Origin: JANMAT01 sp031359995
Lineage (GTDB): Bacteria; Actinomycetota; Acidimicrobiia; Acidimicrobiales; Ilumatobacteraceae
Length of the DNA stretch: 64,000 nucleotides
Reading direction: 5' to 3'
Assembly: GCA_031359995.1 (NCBI GenBank)
Contig: JANMAT010000075.1
Coordinates: 62,001-126,000, forward strand
Part shown: positions 41,264-49,793 of the stretch, piece by piece
How the letters are laid out: every line of letters starts with the position of its first letter
Position numbering within the stretch: the stretch's first letter is position 1
Translations under genes and position numbers: made by a program
The notes under the pieces: model-generated
The model's database searches: none
Seen by the model: only the letters and a program-made list of their open reading frames with translations
What the model was told of the DNA's origin: nothing

Positions 41264-41968
41264 GTGCTGCTGGCGGAGCTCGAGGTCTGGCACTCACGCC
41301 CGATCACCCCGACCCGCAGGGTGTCGTTGGGGAACCTGGTGCTGCCCGTCGACCCGGCCCCCGGCTTCGGTGGCCTGCTCCTCGGGGCGGTGATCGCCGG
41401 CCACCTGCCCGGCATCGACCCCGATCTGCTGCCCGACCTCCAGCGCCTGGTGCACCAGGTCGGTCGGGGCGAGCGCGTCCCCCAGCCCCGTCTGCGCCAC
41501 CGCTACCAGGTCGACCGGCACGGGTTGGCCCGTAGCGTGCACCGGCTGGTGGGCGACGGCGAGCAGGTGAAGGTCGAGCTCGACTCGTCGGGCACCGAAC
41601 TGCAGCAGGTGCTCGGCGCGGTGTACGCCACCGAGCGTCTCGCCGCCGGGCCCCGCCGCATCGTCGTGGAGACGATCGACAAGGCGATGCGATGGTCGGG
41701 AGCGGTGGGGCCGAGCTTCATCGCCTACCTCGCCGGTGTGGGTGGCAACCGCGGCTCGTCGCTGATGTCGTTCGCCGACCCGAAGGCGTGGGCCCTCGAG
41801 ATCCTCGGTTTCCCGCCGGGCACCGTGAAGCCGCCGCGCAAGGACGTGATGGTGCGCTACCGCACGCGCCTCATGGAGGTGCACCCCGACCACGGTGGTG
41901 AGAGAACCGTCGCCAGCAAGGCCATCGCCGACCTCGGCGAGGCCCGACGCATCCTCACCGTCGACTGA
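41264..41968 (+). CDS. J-domain protein (DnaJ-like C-terminus)
   Basis: 234 aa from GTG 41264. The C-terminal about 60 residues are a J domain: YRTRLMEVHPDHGGERTVA has the HPD tripeptide needed to stimulate DnaK, and SKAIADLGEARRIL is the last helix. The first 165 residues have no family I recognise; they include ETIDKAMRWSGAVGPSF and a Leu/Gly-rich start. It may bring a specific client to DnaK. It has no zinc centre or C-terminal substrate domain of standard DnaJ. Confidence 0.7.
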   Translation: MLLAELEVWHSRPITPTRRVSLGNLVLPVDPAPGFGGLLLGAVIAGHLPGIDPDLLPDLQRLVHQVGRGERVPQPRLRHRYQVDRHGLARSVHRLVGDGEQVKVELDSSGTELQQVLGAVYATERLAAGPRRIVVETIDKAMRWSGAVGPSFIAYLAGVGGNRGSSLMSFADPKAWALEILGFPPGTVKPPRKDVMVRYRTRLMEVHPDHGGERTVASKAIADLGEARRILTVD

Positions 41969-41982
41969 ACAGGAGCCCACCC

Positions 41983-42606
41983 ATGGCCGCGACGCGACGC
42001 AGGCAGACGACGGGGGTCGGTGGGTTGCTGCTGGCGCCGGGTGCCGGCTCCGACCGCGATCACTCGTGTCTGGTGGCCATCGAAGTGGGGGTGGCGCCGC
42101 TGCCGGTCGTGCGCATGGACTTCCCGTACCGCAAGGCCGGGCGGCGCGCACCCGACCGGGCGCCGGTGCTCCTGGCCGCCATGCGGACCGAGGTCGACGG
42201 GTTCGCCGGCGCGCTCGGCGTGGACCACGGCCGCCTCGTGCTGGGCGGACGGTCCATGGGCGGACGCATGGCCAGCATGCTCGCCGCCGGCGACGGGCCC
42301 GGTGCGAGCCCCGCGCCGATCGGTGAGCGCGTCCCGGCGGCCGGTCTGGTGCTGGTGTCCTATCCGTTGCACCCGCCGGGCAAGCCCGAGAACCTGCGCA
42401 CCGAGCACCTGCCTCGACTGACGGTGCCGTGCCTGTTCGTGCACGGGACCCGCGACCCGTTCGCCTCGCCCGACGAGCTGACCGCGGCCACTGCGGCGAT
42501 CCCGGGCGCGGTGACGCACGTGTGGATCGAGGGTGGTCGCCACGATCTGGCCCGCGCCGATGAAAGCGTTTCCAACGCGGTCGTGGCGTGGCTGTCGGCC
42601 CTGTGA
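41983..42606 (+). CDS. Alpha/beta hydrolase of the KANSL3/Tex30-like group
   Basis: 207 aa. AACAGGAG lies about 9 bases before the ATG. The nucleophile elbow is GGRSMGGRMAS, the acidic residue lies in FVHGTRDPFAS and the His in GGRHDLAR, giving a full catalytic triad. This compact hydrolase without a lid belongs to the dienelactone-hydrolase-like KANL3/Tex30 family (PF20408), which is common in bacteria and has no fixed substrate. It follows the J-domain gene by 14 bases and may share its mRNA. Confidence 0.82.
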   Translation: MAATRRRQTTGVGGLLLAPGAGSDRDHSCLVAIEVGVAPLPVVRMDFPYRKAGRRAPDRAPVLLAAMRTEVDGFAGALGVDHGRLVLGGRSMGGRMASMLAAGDGPGASPAPIGERVPAAGLVLVSYPLHPPGKPENLRTEHLPRLTVPCLFVHGTRDPFASPDELTAATAAIPGAVTHVWIEGGRHDLARADESVSNAVVAWLSAL

Positions 42607-42649
42607 GACAGGGCTGAGCGTCGTCTCTGGCCCCGGGCGTCGCCATTCA

Positions 42650-42708
42650 TTCGGACGAAGAACTTTCGGGCGCGGGCATGGACACGAGCAATAGTTCGGA
42701 CTAGAAAC
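42650..42708 (+). promoter_or_regulatory. Pair of related palindrome-like sites upstream of the ROK operon
   Basis: TTCGGACGAA (42650-42659) and GTTCGGACTAGAAAC (42694-42708) share TTCGGAC in the same direction, 45 bases apart. Both are partly symmetric. They are placed 60-170 bases upstream of the ROK regulator, so they may be its operators. The rest of the 161-base gap (42607-42767) holds no other clear element. Confidence 0.35.
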
Positions 42709-42767
42709 GAAATCGAGCACCAGGGACGTCGTCGCACGGACGGGCGCTCGGGGGAAGAGGAGTGTCG

Positions 42768-42821
42768 ATGCCGAGGATCAGTCGCGCCGTTGGTCGCACC
42801 ACGGGCATCGCCGCGCCGTGA
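42768..42821 (+). CDS. 17-aa leader ORF of the ROK-xylA operon
   Basis: GAGGAG at 42757-42762 lies 5 bases before ATG 42768. The peptide MPRISRAVGRTTGIAAP ends with TGA at 42819-42821, which overlaps the GTG start of the ROK gene as GTGA. The ROK gene has no ribosome site of its own, so it is probably translated by ribosomes ending the leader. The peptide is basic and has no run of one regulated amino acid. Confidence 0.6.
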   Translation: MPRISRAVGRTTGIAAP

Positions 42822-44125
42822 ACCCGTCTGCGTCACGCGTGGGCACTCGCGCCTCGGCCGCTCGCATCAGCGGTACCGCCACGCACCTGCCGGCCGACCA
42901 GGCCGTCGTGCGCCGGCACAACCTGAGCATGGTGCTGCGCCTCCTGCGCGATCAGGGCCCCCGCTCGCGCGCCGGCATCGCCGCCGCCACCGGTCTGGGC
43001 AAGCCGACGGTGTCGAGCCTGGTGGCCGACCTGACCCAGCGTGGCCTCGTGCGCGAGGTCGGACTCGTCCGCTCGGCGTCGGTGCGCGGCGTGGGTCGCC
43101 CGGCCACGCTCGTGGAGGTCGACGGCTCGCACGTGGCCGCCCTCGGTCTGGAGCTCAACGTCGACTACCTGGGCGCCGTCGTGCTCGACCTGGCCGGGCG
43201 GGTGCTGTCGGAGCGCCGCCGCCTCCTCGACGCCATGAACGTGTCGCGCCCGCGCGTCATCTCGTCGCTCGCCCGCCTGGCCCGCACCATGCTGGAGGAC
43301 GCCGACAAGGCCGGCGCCACCGTGGTGGCGGGGCTCACGCTGGCCGTACCCGGCGTGGTCGACCTGGGCGCCGGCCGCCTGCGCCTGGCCCCCAACCTGG
43401 GCTGGAGCGACGTGCCCCTCGTGGAGCGCCTGCAGGCGGCACTGGAACCCGACTACCCGATCGTGATCGACAACGAGGCGAACCTGGCCGCACTGGCCGA
43501 GCACCGGCTGGCCGGTGCACCCGACAACCTCGTGTGCGTCGTCGGTGAGATCGGCGTGGGTGCCGGCATCCTCATCAACGGCGAGCTGATGCGGGGCACC
43601 ACCGGCGCGTCGGGCGAGGTCGGGCACATGGCCGTCGTGCCCGACGGGCGCCCGTGCGGGTGCGGTGGCCGCGGCTGCTGGGAGACCGTCGTCGGCCTGC
43701 GCCCGCTGCTGCGTGAGGCCGTGCCCGACGTGGCCGCCGAGCTCGAGGTGGACACCAGCCTGAGCCCCGAGGAGAAGGTGGCCGTGGTCATCGCACGCGC
43801 GTCGGCCGGCGACGCCCGCGCCCAGGAGGCGCTGGCCCGTCTGGGCCACTGGCTCGGCATCGGCGCCGCCAACCTGGCCAACGTGCTCAACCCCGAGGCC
43901 ATCGTGCTCACCGGCTACTACTCCCAGATCGGCCCATGGGTGCGCACCGCCCTGGACGCCGCCTTCGCCGGCCAGGCCCGCCCCAGCGGCGGCTGCCGCA
44001 TCGAGCTGTCGCAGCTGGCCCTGTCGCCGGCGCGCGGCGGTGCGCTGCTCGCCGCCGATCGCATCTTCGAAGACCCCACGCTCGTGCCGTACGGGCGTGT
44101 CGATCGGAAAGGCACTCCGTCATGA
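42818..44125 (+). CDS. ROK family transcriptional regulator (XylR-like)
   Basis: 435 aa from GTG 42818. A winged helix-turn-helix occupies about residues 33-95 (NLSMVLRLLRDQG; SRAGIAAATGLGKPTVSSLV). The ROK part has VVAGLTLAVPGVVD, DNEANLAALAEH, GEIGVGAGILINGEL, the zinc site GHMAV to CGCGGRGCWE, and NVLNPEAIVLTGYYSQ. The DNA-binding head marks it as a repressor, not a kinase. It is followed at once by xylose isomerase (ATGA overlap), so xylose or a related sugar is the likely inducer. It is probably autoregulated. Confidence 0.88.
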   Translation: MNPSASRVGTRASAARISGTATHLPADQAVVRRHNLSMVLRLLRDQGPRSRAGIAAATGLGKPTVSSLVADLTQRGLVREVGLVRSASVRGVGRPATLVEVDGSHVAALGLELNVDYLGAVVLDLAGRVLSERRRLLDAMNVSRPRVISSLARLARTMLEDADKAGATVVAGLTLAVPGVVDLGAGRLRLAPNLGWSDVPLVERLQAALEPDYPIVIDNEANLAALAEHRLAGAPDNLVCVVGEIGVGAGILINGELMRGTTGASGEVGHMAVVPDGRPCGCGGRGCWETVVGLRPLLREAVPDVAAELEVDTSLSPEEKVAVVIARASAGDARAQEALARLGHWLGIGAANLANVLNPEAIVLTGYYSQIGPWVRTALDAAFAGQARPSGGCRIELSQLALSPARGGALLAADRIFEDPTLVPYGRVDRKGTPS

Positions 44126-45288
44126 CGGACGCGTACGAACCCCGCCCCGAGCACAAGTTCGCCTTCGGTCTGTGGACCGTCGGTCACCAGGGCCGTGACC
44201 CCTTCGGCGACGTCGTGCGCCCGTGGGTCGACCCGGTCGATCTGGTGAAGCGCCTCGGCGACCTCGGCGTGTGGGGTGTGTCGTACCACGACGACGACCT
44301 GCTCGGACCCGACGAGGGGAGCGCCGACCGGGCCCGCCGCATCGCCCGCTTCGCGGCCGCGCTCGACGAGACCGGCGTCGTGTGCTCCATGGCGACGACG
44401 AACCTGTTCTTCCACCCGGTGTTCCGTGACGGTGCGTTCACCGCCAACGACCGCCAGGTGCGCCGCTACGCCATCCGCAAGGTGATGGACAACCTCGACG
44501 TGGCCGCCGAGCTCGGCGCCAAGGTCTACGTGTGCTGGGGCGGGCGCGAGGGCAGCGACACCGACGCGGCCAAGGACCCGCGCATCGCCCTCGACCGCTA
44601 CAAGGAGGCGTTCGACATCCTCGGCGAGTACGTGCTCGAGCGCGGCTACGACATCCGCTTCGCGTTCGAGCCCAAGCCCAACGAGCCGCGTGCCGACATC
44701 TTCCTGCCCACCGTCGGCCACGCCCTCGCCTTCATCGAACGCCTGGCGCACCCCGAGCTGGTCGGTCTGAACCCCGAGGTCGGCCACGAGCACATGGCCA
44801 ACCTGAACTTCCACCACGGCGTCGGCCAGGCCTTGTGGCAGGGCAAGCTGTTCCACATCGACCTCAACGCCCAGAAAGGCGTGCGCTTCGATCAGGACAT
44901 GCGCTTCGGCGCCGAGGCGCAGACGGAGATGATGTTCCTCGTGGGCCTGCTCGAGCGGGCCGGCTACGACGGTCCCCGTCACTTCGACTGCCGCGCTTAC
45001 CGCACCGAGGACCTCGAAGGTGTGTGGGACTTCGCTCGTGGTTGCATGCGCAACTACCTCATCCTGAAAGAGAAGGCGGCCGCGTACGCCGCCGATCCGG
45101 AGGTGCAGGCGGCCCAGGCCGCGTCGCGCATCCCCGAGCTCGCGGTGACCACTCGTGGCGCGGGTGAGAGCCTCGCTTCCCTGCGCGCCGACGCCGACCG
45201 GTTCGACCCTGACGGGCGTGCCGCGGTCGGCGCCGGTTACGACCGCCTCGATCAGCTCGCCGTCGAGCACCTGTTCGGCGTCCGCTGA
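44122..45288 (+). CDS. xylA: Xylose isomerase
   Basis: 388 aa from ATG 44122, overlapping the ROK stop. It is of the class I (Streptomyces/Actinoplanes) type. Motifs include FGLWTVGHQGRDPFGD, GVSYHDDDL with the catalytic His, VYVCWGGREG, FEPKPNEPR with metal-binding Glu, LNPEVGHEHM and LFHIDLNAQKG. It interconverts D-xylose and D-xylulose and can act on glucose. No xylulokinase is in view. A perfect hairpin follows the stop. Compared with the textbook family, WQG of the N-terminal motif is HQG here. Confidence 0.95.
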   Translation: MTDAYEPRPEHKFAFGLWTVGHQGRDPFGDVVRPWVDPVDLVKRLGDLGVWGVSYHDDDLLGPDEGSADRARRIARFAAALDETGVVCSMATTNLFFHPVFRDGAFTANDRQVRRYAIRKVMDNLDVAAELGAKVYVCWGGREGSDTDAAKDPRIALDRYKEAFDILGEYVLERGYDIRFAFEPKPNEPRADIFLPTVGHALAFIERLAHPELVGLNPEVGHEHMANLNFHHGVGQALWQGKLFHIDLNAQKGVRFDQDMRFGAEAQTEMMFLVGLLERAGYDGPRHFDCRAYRTEDLEGVWDFARGCMRNYLILKEKAAAYAADPEVQAAQAASRIPELAVTTRGAGESLASLRADADRFDPDGRAAVGAGYDRLDQLAVEHLFGVR

Positions 45289-45295
45289 ACGCGAG

Positions 45296-45328
45296 CCCTG
45301 ACGGGTCGGCCTCGCCGGCCCGTCAGGG
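45296..45328. terminator. Bidirectional hairpin terminator between xylA and the diguanylate cyclase gene
   Basis: CCCTGACGGG (45296-45305) pairs perfectly with CCCGTCAGGG (45319-45328), with a 13-base loop that can pair further (CGG with CCG). The right arm overlaps the stop codon of the minus-strand gene. There is no long T-run on either side. Confidence 0.75.
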
Positions 45329-46912
45329 TTCGACGTCGGTGGCCGGAGCGCCGGCCACGAAGGGCGTCTGTCGGGCGATCATCACCCGGTTCCGTCCGTT
45401 CTGCTTGGCCTCGTAGAGCATCGCGTCGGCCCGCTTCACCACGTTGTCGGCGTCGTCGACGCTCGGGTCGAAGCGGGCCAGTCCGAAGCTGGCCGTGACC
45501 GCCACCGGGCTCGTGCCCGTGGGGATCGCGGCGCGGAGACGTTCGAGCACGAGCGCGGCCTCGTCGAGGTCGACGCCCGGCAGCAGGACCACGAACTCCT
45601 CGCCGCCGTAGCGGGCCACGGTGTCGTACGGGCGCACGTTGTACTCCAGCACCGACGCCACCTGGCGCAGCACCTGGTCGCCGGCGGCATGGCCGTGGGT
45701 GTCGTTCACCCTCTTGAAGTGGTCGACGTCGAGGATGGTGACGCACAAAGGCATCTGGGTGCGGATCGACTGCTGCGTGCCGGCGCGCAGCAGCTCGCGG
45801 AGACGCCCCCGGTTGGCGACCCCGGTGAGCGGGTCGGTGGTGGCGGCGATGCGCAACGAGTCGATCAGCCACAGGTTGGAGAGCTTCGACGCGAGGTCGT
45901 CGCGGTAGCGCTCCAGCATCGACACGACCCGGCGCTCGACCCGGCTGCCCCGCTTCTGCTGCGGCTCGACCAGGATGAGCCCGGGGCCCTGAGCGGTGCG
46001 CAGCGACAGGCCGGCCAGGTTGGTCTGGCCGAACACCCCGCACAGCTGGGCGTCGAGCAGCGGGTCGAGCCCGGCCACCAGCAACGTCTTGGTCGCCTCC
46101 AGCACCTCGGCCACGAGCGAGCCGGGCGTGATGTCGAGGCGTGTCGGAGCCGACTCGAGCCCCATGGTCGCCAGCACCGTCAGCCCGTCGGCGCCGTCGG
46201 CCACGGCGATCACGATGCGGCCGGTGTCGAGCTCGTCGTGGGCCTTCGACACGAACGCCGCCGCCGCGGTGGTCGACTCCGCTGATGCCTCCAGGGCCGA
46301 GTGGTAGTCGGCCAGCTGCTCCAGGTCGTAGCGGCGACGGCGCAGCTCGCGCTCGTTGGCCGCGGCCATCCACGCCGTCATGATGGCGGCGATCCATGCG
46401 CACCCCACGAGCACCTGGAGCTCGAGGCGACCGCGCGCCGACAGGCTCACCGTCACGAGGCGGGGCCACACCGCCGGGCCGATCACGTACAGGCTCGACA
46501 CCACCAGCGACTGCCACGCCACCAGCTTCAGGCCGGTGCGGAACGACGCCAGCAGCGTGATCTCGACCGCCTGCAGCACCAGTAGGTACCGCAGTGGGCT
46601 CTGGGGCCCACCGACGGCCAGCGACATGCCGACGACGGCCACGGCGTCGCCCAGCGGCAGGACGCGCGCCAGGGTGCGGATGAAGCGACGCTCGCGTCCC
46701 GACGCCCACGTGAGCACCGCACCGACGGCCACGAACATGACCACTGCGAGAGCGGCGCCCGCGGCGGGCACCATCGACAGGTTCGGGACGACCAGCACCG
46801 CCAACGCGGCCAGTGGCAGCACCGCCGTGCGCCACAGCTGGAGGTTCCGGAGCCGTTCGGTGACGGGGACGAGGTCGCCCGTCGACCAGTTGGAGACGAT
46901 GGTGCGCTTCAT
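45323..46912 (-). CDS. Membrane diguanylate cyclase (GGDEF)
   Basis: 529 aa from ATG 46912, which overlaps the stop of the upstream TasA-like gene (ATGA). About six hydrophobic segments lie in residues 25-180, then a GAF-like sensory region (about 200-340), then a GGDEF domain. The active loop is RYGGEEF, the metal/substrate Asp is in TILDVDHFKRVND, and RPYD stands exactly five residues before GGEEF, so the inhibitory I-site is present. It should make c-di-GMP and be subject to product feedback. Coupling with a secreted matrix-type protein suggests local control of surface structures. Confidence 0.9.
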   Translation of the reverse strand: MKRTIVSNWSTGDLVPVTERLRNLQLWRTAVLPLAALAVLVVPNLSMVPAAGAALAVVMFVAVGAVLTWASGRERRFIRTLARVLPLGDAVAVVGMSLAVGGPQSPLRYLLVLQAVEITLLASFRTGLKLVAWQSLVVSSLYVIGPAVWPRLVTVSLSARGRLELQVLVGCAWIAAIMTAWMAAANERELRRRRYDLEQLADYHSALEASAESTTAAAAFVSKAHDELDTGRIVIAVADGADGLTVLATMGLESAPTRLDITPGSLVAEVLEATKTLLVAGLDPLLDAQLCGVFGQTNLAGLSLRTAQGPGLILVEPQQKRGSRVERRVVSMLERYRDDLASKLSNLWLIDSLRIAATTDPLTGVANRGRLRELLRAGTQQSIRTQMPLCVTILDVDHFKRVNDTHGHAAGDQVLRQVASVLEYNVRPYDTVARYGGEEFVVLLPGVDLDEAALVLERLRAAIPTGTSPVAVTASFGLARFDPSVDDADNVVKRADAMLYEAKQNGRNRVMIARQTPFVAGAPATDVEP

Positions 46913-47982
46913 GACCCGATCCCGCTGCGGGGTTGGTACACGAGCTCTGGCTCCGGCGCGATGGGCGCCCGGGCCAGCTTCGGGTCGTTGCGGTCGATGC
47001 GGTCCTGGATGACGAGGAACCCGAGGACGAGGGCGACGAACAGCGCCGGGACCGACGATGTCTCGGCCGCGGTGGTGACCGTGGCGCTCACGAGCTCGGC
47101 GGCGCGTTCCACCGCTGACACCGATCGGGCGTCGCGGGCGGGGTCCTCGACGACGATGTTCGGCTCGGTGGTGGGGCTCACGAGCTCGTCGGGCAGCGTG
47201 GTGCCGGCCGCCCCGCCGGCGATCGTCGTCTTCGTCGTGCCGGCGCCGTTCTTGACCCGGCGACTCTCGATGTCGATGGTCGTGGTGGTCGTGGTCGAGG
47301 CCGGCACCGTCGTCCGCGGCGCGCTGGTCGTGCCCGGGGCGACGGGCACCGTCGTGGGCCGCAGCGTGGAGGGCGGCCCGGCCGTCGTGTCGGCGACGGT
47401 GGTGGATGCCGTCGTGGGCGGCACGGTGGTGGGCGGGGGCGTCGGCGTCGTGTCGAGGGCGTCGAACCGCAACGTCATCGTGGCCGAACGCCCCTGGGCG
47501 GCGTTGTCGCTCTGGAGCGAGACCGTGAAGCGCATCACCGTCGAGTGCTGGTCGGGCAGGGTCACCGCCAGGCCCGATGGGCCGTCGGGGTGCTGGTTGG
47601 CCAGCGCGGCAAGCGTGCCGGTGAACACCGGGGCGCCGACGAAGTCGTTGCACACCGCCGGGTTGGCCGAGGTGCCCGACTCGATGACGAGGTCGAGGTA
47701 GGGCGCCAGCCCGGTGCCGCCGATCACGGCCGACAGCACGGCGTTGTCGGCCACGCCGTTCGTCACGGTGACCAGCAGGCACTTCGACCCGACGACGCCG
47801 GGCGCCACGTTGGCGAGCTGGAAGATCGCCGTCGACTGGTTCACGTCGACGGTGAACGGCGTGCTGGTGGCGGCATCGGCCTGGCGGCCGACCACGGCCA
47901 CGGCCACTGACGCGAGGAGGGCCGCTCGCCGCGCACGGGCGCGCGGGCGCGTCGAACGACGCGGCTGGCCCGGCACCTTCAT
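46909..47982 (-). CDS. TasA/camelysin-like secreted protein with C-terminal membrane anchor
   Basis: 357 aa from ATG at 47982 (GGAAGG about 10 bases upstream; ATG 47991 is less well placed). A basic N-terminus, hydrophobic segment and ADA|ATS form a signal peptide. Residues about 35-185 read like the TasA/CalY beta-sandwich: FQLANVAPGVVGSKCLLVTV has the conserved xxPGxxxxxCLxVT start, and CNDFVGAPV gives a second Cys. A long Thr/Pro-rich linker (about 186-300) and a helix (VPALFVALVLGFLVIQD) near the C-terminus would tie it to the membrane. It is paralogous to the gene at 49170-49787. Likely a surface or fibre protein processed by the neighbouring signal peptidase. Confidence 0.65.
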   Translation of the reverse strand: MKVPGQPRRSTRPRARARRAALLASVAVAVVGRQADAATSTPFTVDVNQSTAIFQLANVAPGVVGSKCLLVTVTNGVADNAVLSAVIGGTGLAPYLDLVIESGTSANPAVCNDFVGAPVFTGTLAALANQHPDGPSGLAVTLPDQHSTVMRFTVSLQSDNAAQGRSATMTLRFDALDTTPTPPPTTVPPTTASTTVADTTAGPPSTLRPTTVPVAPGTTSAPRTTVPASTTTTTTIDIESRRVKNGAGTTKTTIAGGAAGTTLPDELVSPTTEPNIVVEDPARDARSVSAVERAAELVSATVTTAAETSSVPALFVALVLGFLVIQDRIDRNDPKLARAPIAPEPELVYQPRSGIGS

Positions 47983-48058
47983 CGAGGGCATGCCTTCCGA
48001 TCGGCCGGCGACCGGTGATCTTGACGCCCGGGGTGCCGTGGCGTGGATGAAGGAGTCG
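47983..48058 (-). other. Short intergenic region with inverted repeat, TasA-like gene to signal peptidase gene
   Basis: CTTGACG and CGTCAAG face each other with about 31 bases between them (on the plus strand near 48011 and 48057). It may be a hairpin in the transcript from the signal peptidase gene into the TasA-like gene, giving partial termination. No separate promoter was seen. Confidence 0.3.
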
Positions 48059-49072
48059 TCAAGTTCCGGGCTCGGGGGCGGTGAACAGCGGCCACGGACG
48101 GCGCCGACGCCGGGTGCCGGCCGGGTGCAGCGCGGTGCGGAAGACGCCGACCAGGAGCCCCGCGGTGAGGCTCAGGGGGAACCAGTCGCGGTCGATGATC
48201 CACACGACCGGCCGGCCCACGTACGGCACCCGCAGCACGGCCCGGCCCTTCACGTTGGCGACCGCCAACGACTGGGGGTCGTCGTCGTGGTTGTGGTCAC
48301 CCTTGGTCACGAGGGTGCCGTCGGGGTTGACCTTCACGATCCGGTGGGTGATGAGGTGACCGGGGTGGTTGATGTCGACGAAGGTGATGACGGCGCCGGG
48401 CACGAACACCGATGCCGGCGCCGGGCGTACGACCACGACGTCGCCCCGGTCGATCGACGGTTCCATCGAGTGCCCGGTGATCACGGTGGGCTGCCAGCCG
48501 ACCAGCCGGGGCACGGTCGTGAGCAGCACAACCCACAGGCCGGCACCGAGCACGGCGAACGAGGCCCAGCGAGCGGTGGCGTGCAGCGCACCGGCGAGCG
48601 ACGCTCGCGCCTGGTCGGCCGCCGGCCCCGGCCCGGCGCCGGGCTCGCTGTCGGGCTCCGTGTCGGGCTCGGGCTCCGTGTCGGGCTCCGTGTCGGGCTC
48701 GGGCCGGCTCTCGGCCGGCATCGCGACGTCGACCTCCGTCGCCACTGCGGTCGTCGCCGCGGTCGTCGTCCGGGTCGCGGTGTCGGCCACCTCGGCCGCG
48801 CACCGCACGGTCGTCGCCAGGGCGCCGGGGCCGCTGGCCGGGCCGCCCGAGCGGGCCTGCCAGCCGATGGCGGGCAGCACGCACCACTGCGGGGTGGGCA
48901 GGGTGGCCAGGGGAGACGGGGTGGGCGGGGCGAGCTGGCCGACGGGGACGGGCACCGGCATGGGGACCGGGTCGAGGATCAGCTCCAACGGCCGGTGAGC
49001 CACCGCGATCGGTGCCGGTGTGGGCCGAGCGGGGGCGTCGACCCACGTCTCGGCCACCAGTGCATCGTCCAC
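48059..49072 (-). CDS. SipW-type signal peptidase I
   Basis: 337 aa if read from GTG 49072. The open frame continues to 49432, but that part runs under the divergent TasA-like gene and is not likely coding. The start is therefore uncertain. The N-terminal half is Pro/Glu/Thr-rich and low in complexity (repeats of EPDTEPD, about 122-147). A membrane helix at about 167-186 leads into TGHSMEPSIDRGD with nucleophile Ser202. The general base position reads ITHRIV with His243 instead of Lys, and TKGDHNHDDDP holds a conserved Asp. These are marks of the ER/archaeal/SipW class. A second helix lies near the C-terminus. It probably cleaves the two flanking TasA-like proteins. Confidence 0.8.
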   Translation of the reverse strand: MDDALVAETWVDAPARPTPAPIAVAHRPLELILDPVPMPVPVPVGQLAPPTPSPLATLPTPQWCVLPAIGWQARSGGPASGPGALATTVRCAAEVADTATRTTTAATTAVATEVDVAMPAESRPEPDTEPDTEPEPDTEPDSEPGAGPGPAADQARASLAGALHATARWASFAVLGAGLWVVLLTTVPRLVGWQPTVITGHSMEPSIDRGDVVVVRPAPASVFVPGAVITFVDINHPGHLITHRIVKVNPDGTLVTKGDHNHDDDPQSLAVANVKGRAVLRVPYVGRPVVWIIDRDWFPLSLTAGLLVGVFRTALHPAGTRRRRRPWPLFTAPEPGT

Positions 49073-49169
49073 CTGGGGTTCATCGGCACCGGGCCCGAGA
49101 ACTTCAAGGTAGCGGCAGGAACGCCGGGAAGCCCTGAAGCCCTCCGCCCGGGCGGCCGAAGGGAGCCTC

Positions 49170-49787
49170 GTGCACCAGACCGTCCCCGTTTCATGTGCGC
49201 CGCGGCCCCGCCGCCGTGGCCTGCCGACGCTCATCGCCGTGATCGGTGTGGTCATCGCGTCGACCCTGATCTGGAACGCCTCGAACGCCGCTTTCACGGC
49301 CACCACGACGAACGGCTTGAACTCGTTCTCGGCCGGCACCGTGAGCCTCACCGACAACGACAGCAACGGCGTGCTGTTCAACGTGGGCGCGCTGACGCCG
49401 GGGGCCACCGGGTCGGCGTGCCTCCGCGTCACCTACAACGGCTCGCTCGCCTCCGCCGTGAAGCTGTACACGGCGAGCCCCAGCGCCACGGCGTCGCTCG
49501 ACACCTACATCACGCTCAAGGTCGAGGAGGGCGCCTTCGCCAGCGTGCCCGCCTTCCCGGCGTGCACCTCGTTCGTGGCCGCCGGCGCCCCGGTCTACAA
49601 CAACCTGCTGTCGTCGTTCACGACCAACAGCACGACCCATGCCACCGGTGTGGGGACGTGGGCGCCCAACGGCGCGGCCCAGACGAAGGACTACCAGTTC
49701 ACCTACACGCTCTCGGCCGCGGCGCCCGACGCGGTGCAGGGGGCCACGGCGTCGTTGACGCTGGTCTGGGAAGCCCAGAGCACCTGA
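49170..49787 (+). CDS. TasA/camelysin-like secreted protein
   Basis: 205 aa from GTG 49170, with AAGGGAG about 5 bases upstream. The signal peptide (LPTLIAVIGVVIASTLIW) runs into SNAAFTATTTNGLNSFSAGT, the SipW-cognate pattern: Ala-Ala-Phe, then a strand and Phe-x-Ala-Gly-Thr. The body has VGALTPGATGSACLRVTYNG and CTSFVAAGAPV, matching the paralogue at 46909-47982 at both Cys. It lacks the linker and membrane helix of that protein, so it should be released or assembled in a fibre. It is divergent from the signal peptidase gene with about 97 bases between them. Confidence 0.75.
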   Translation: MHQTVPVSCAPRPRRRGLPTLIAVIGVVIASTLIWNASNAAFTATTTNGLNSFSAGTVSLTDNDSNGVLFNVGALTPGATGSACLRVTYNGSLASAVKLYTASPSATASLDTYITLKVEEGAFASVPAFPACTSFVAAGAPVYNNLLSSFTTNSTTHATGVGTWAPNGAAQTKDYQFTYTLSAAAPDAVQGATASLTLVWEAQST

Positions 49788-49793
49788 GCCCGC

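Noticed and set aside
49073..49432. Extension of the signal peptidase gene by 120 codons
   Set aside because: It would overlap the start and signal peptide of the divergent TasA-like gene, which has a better ribosome site and a family match.
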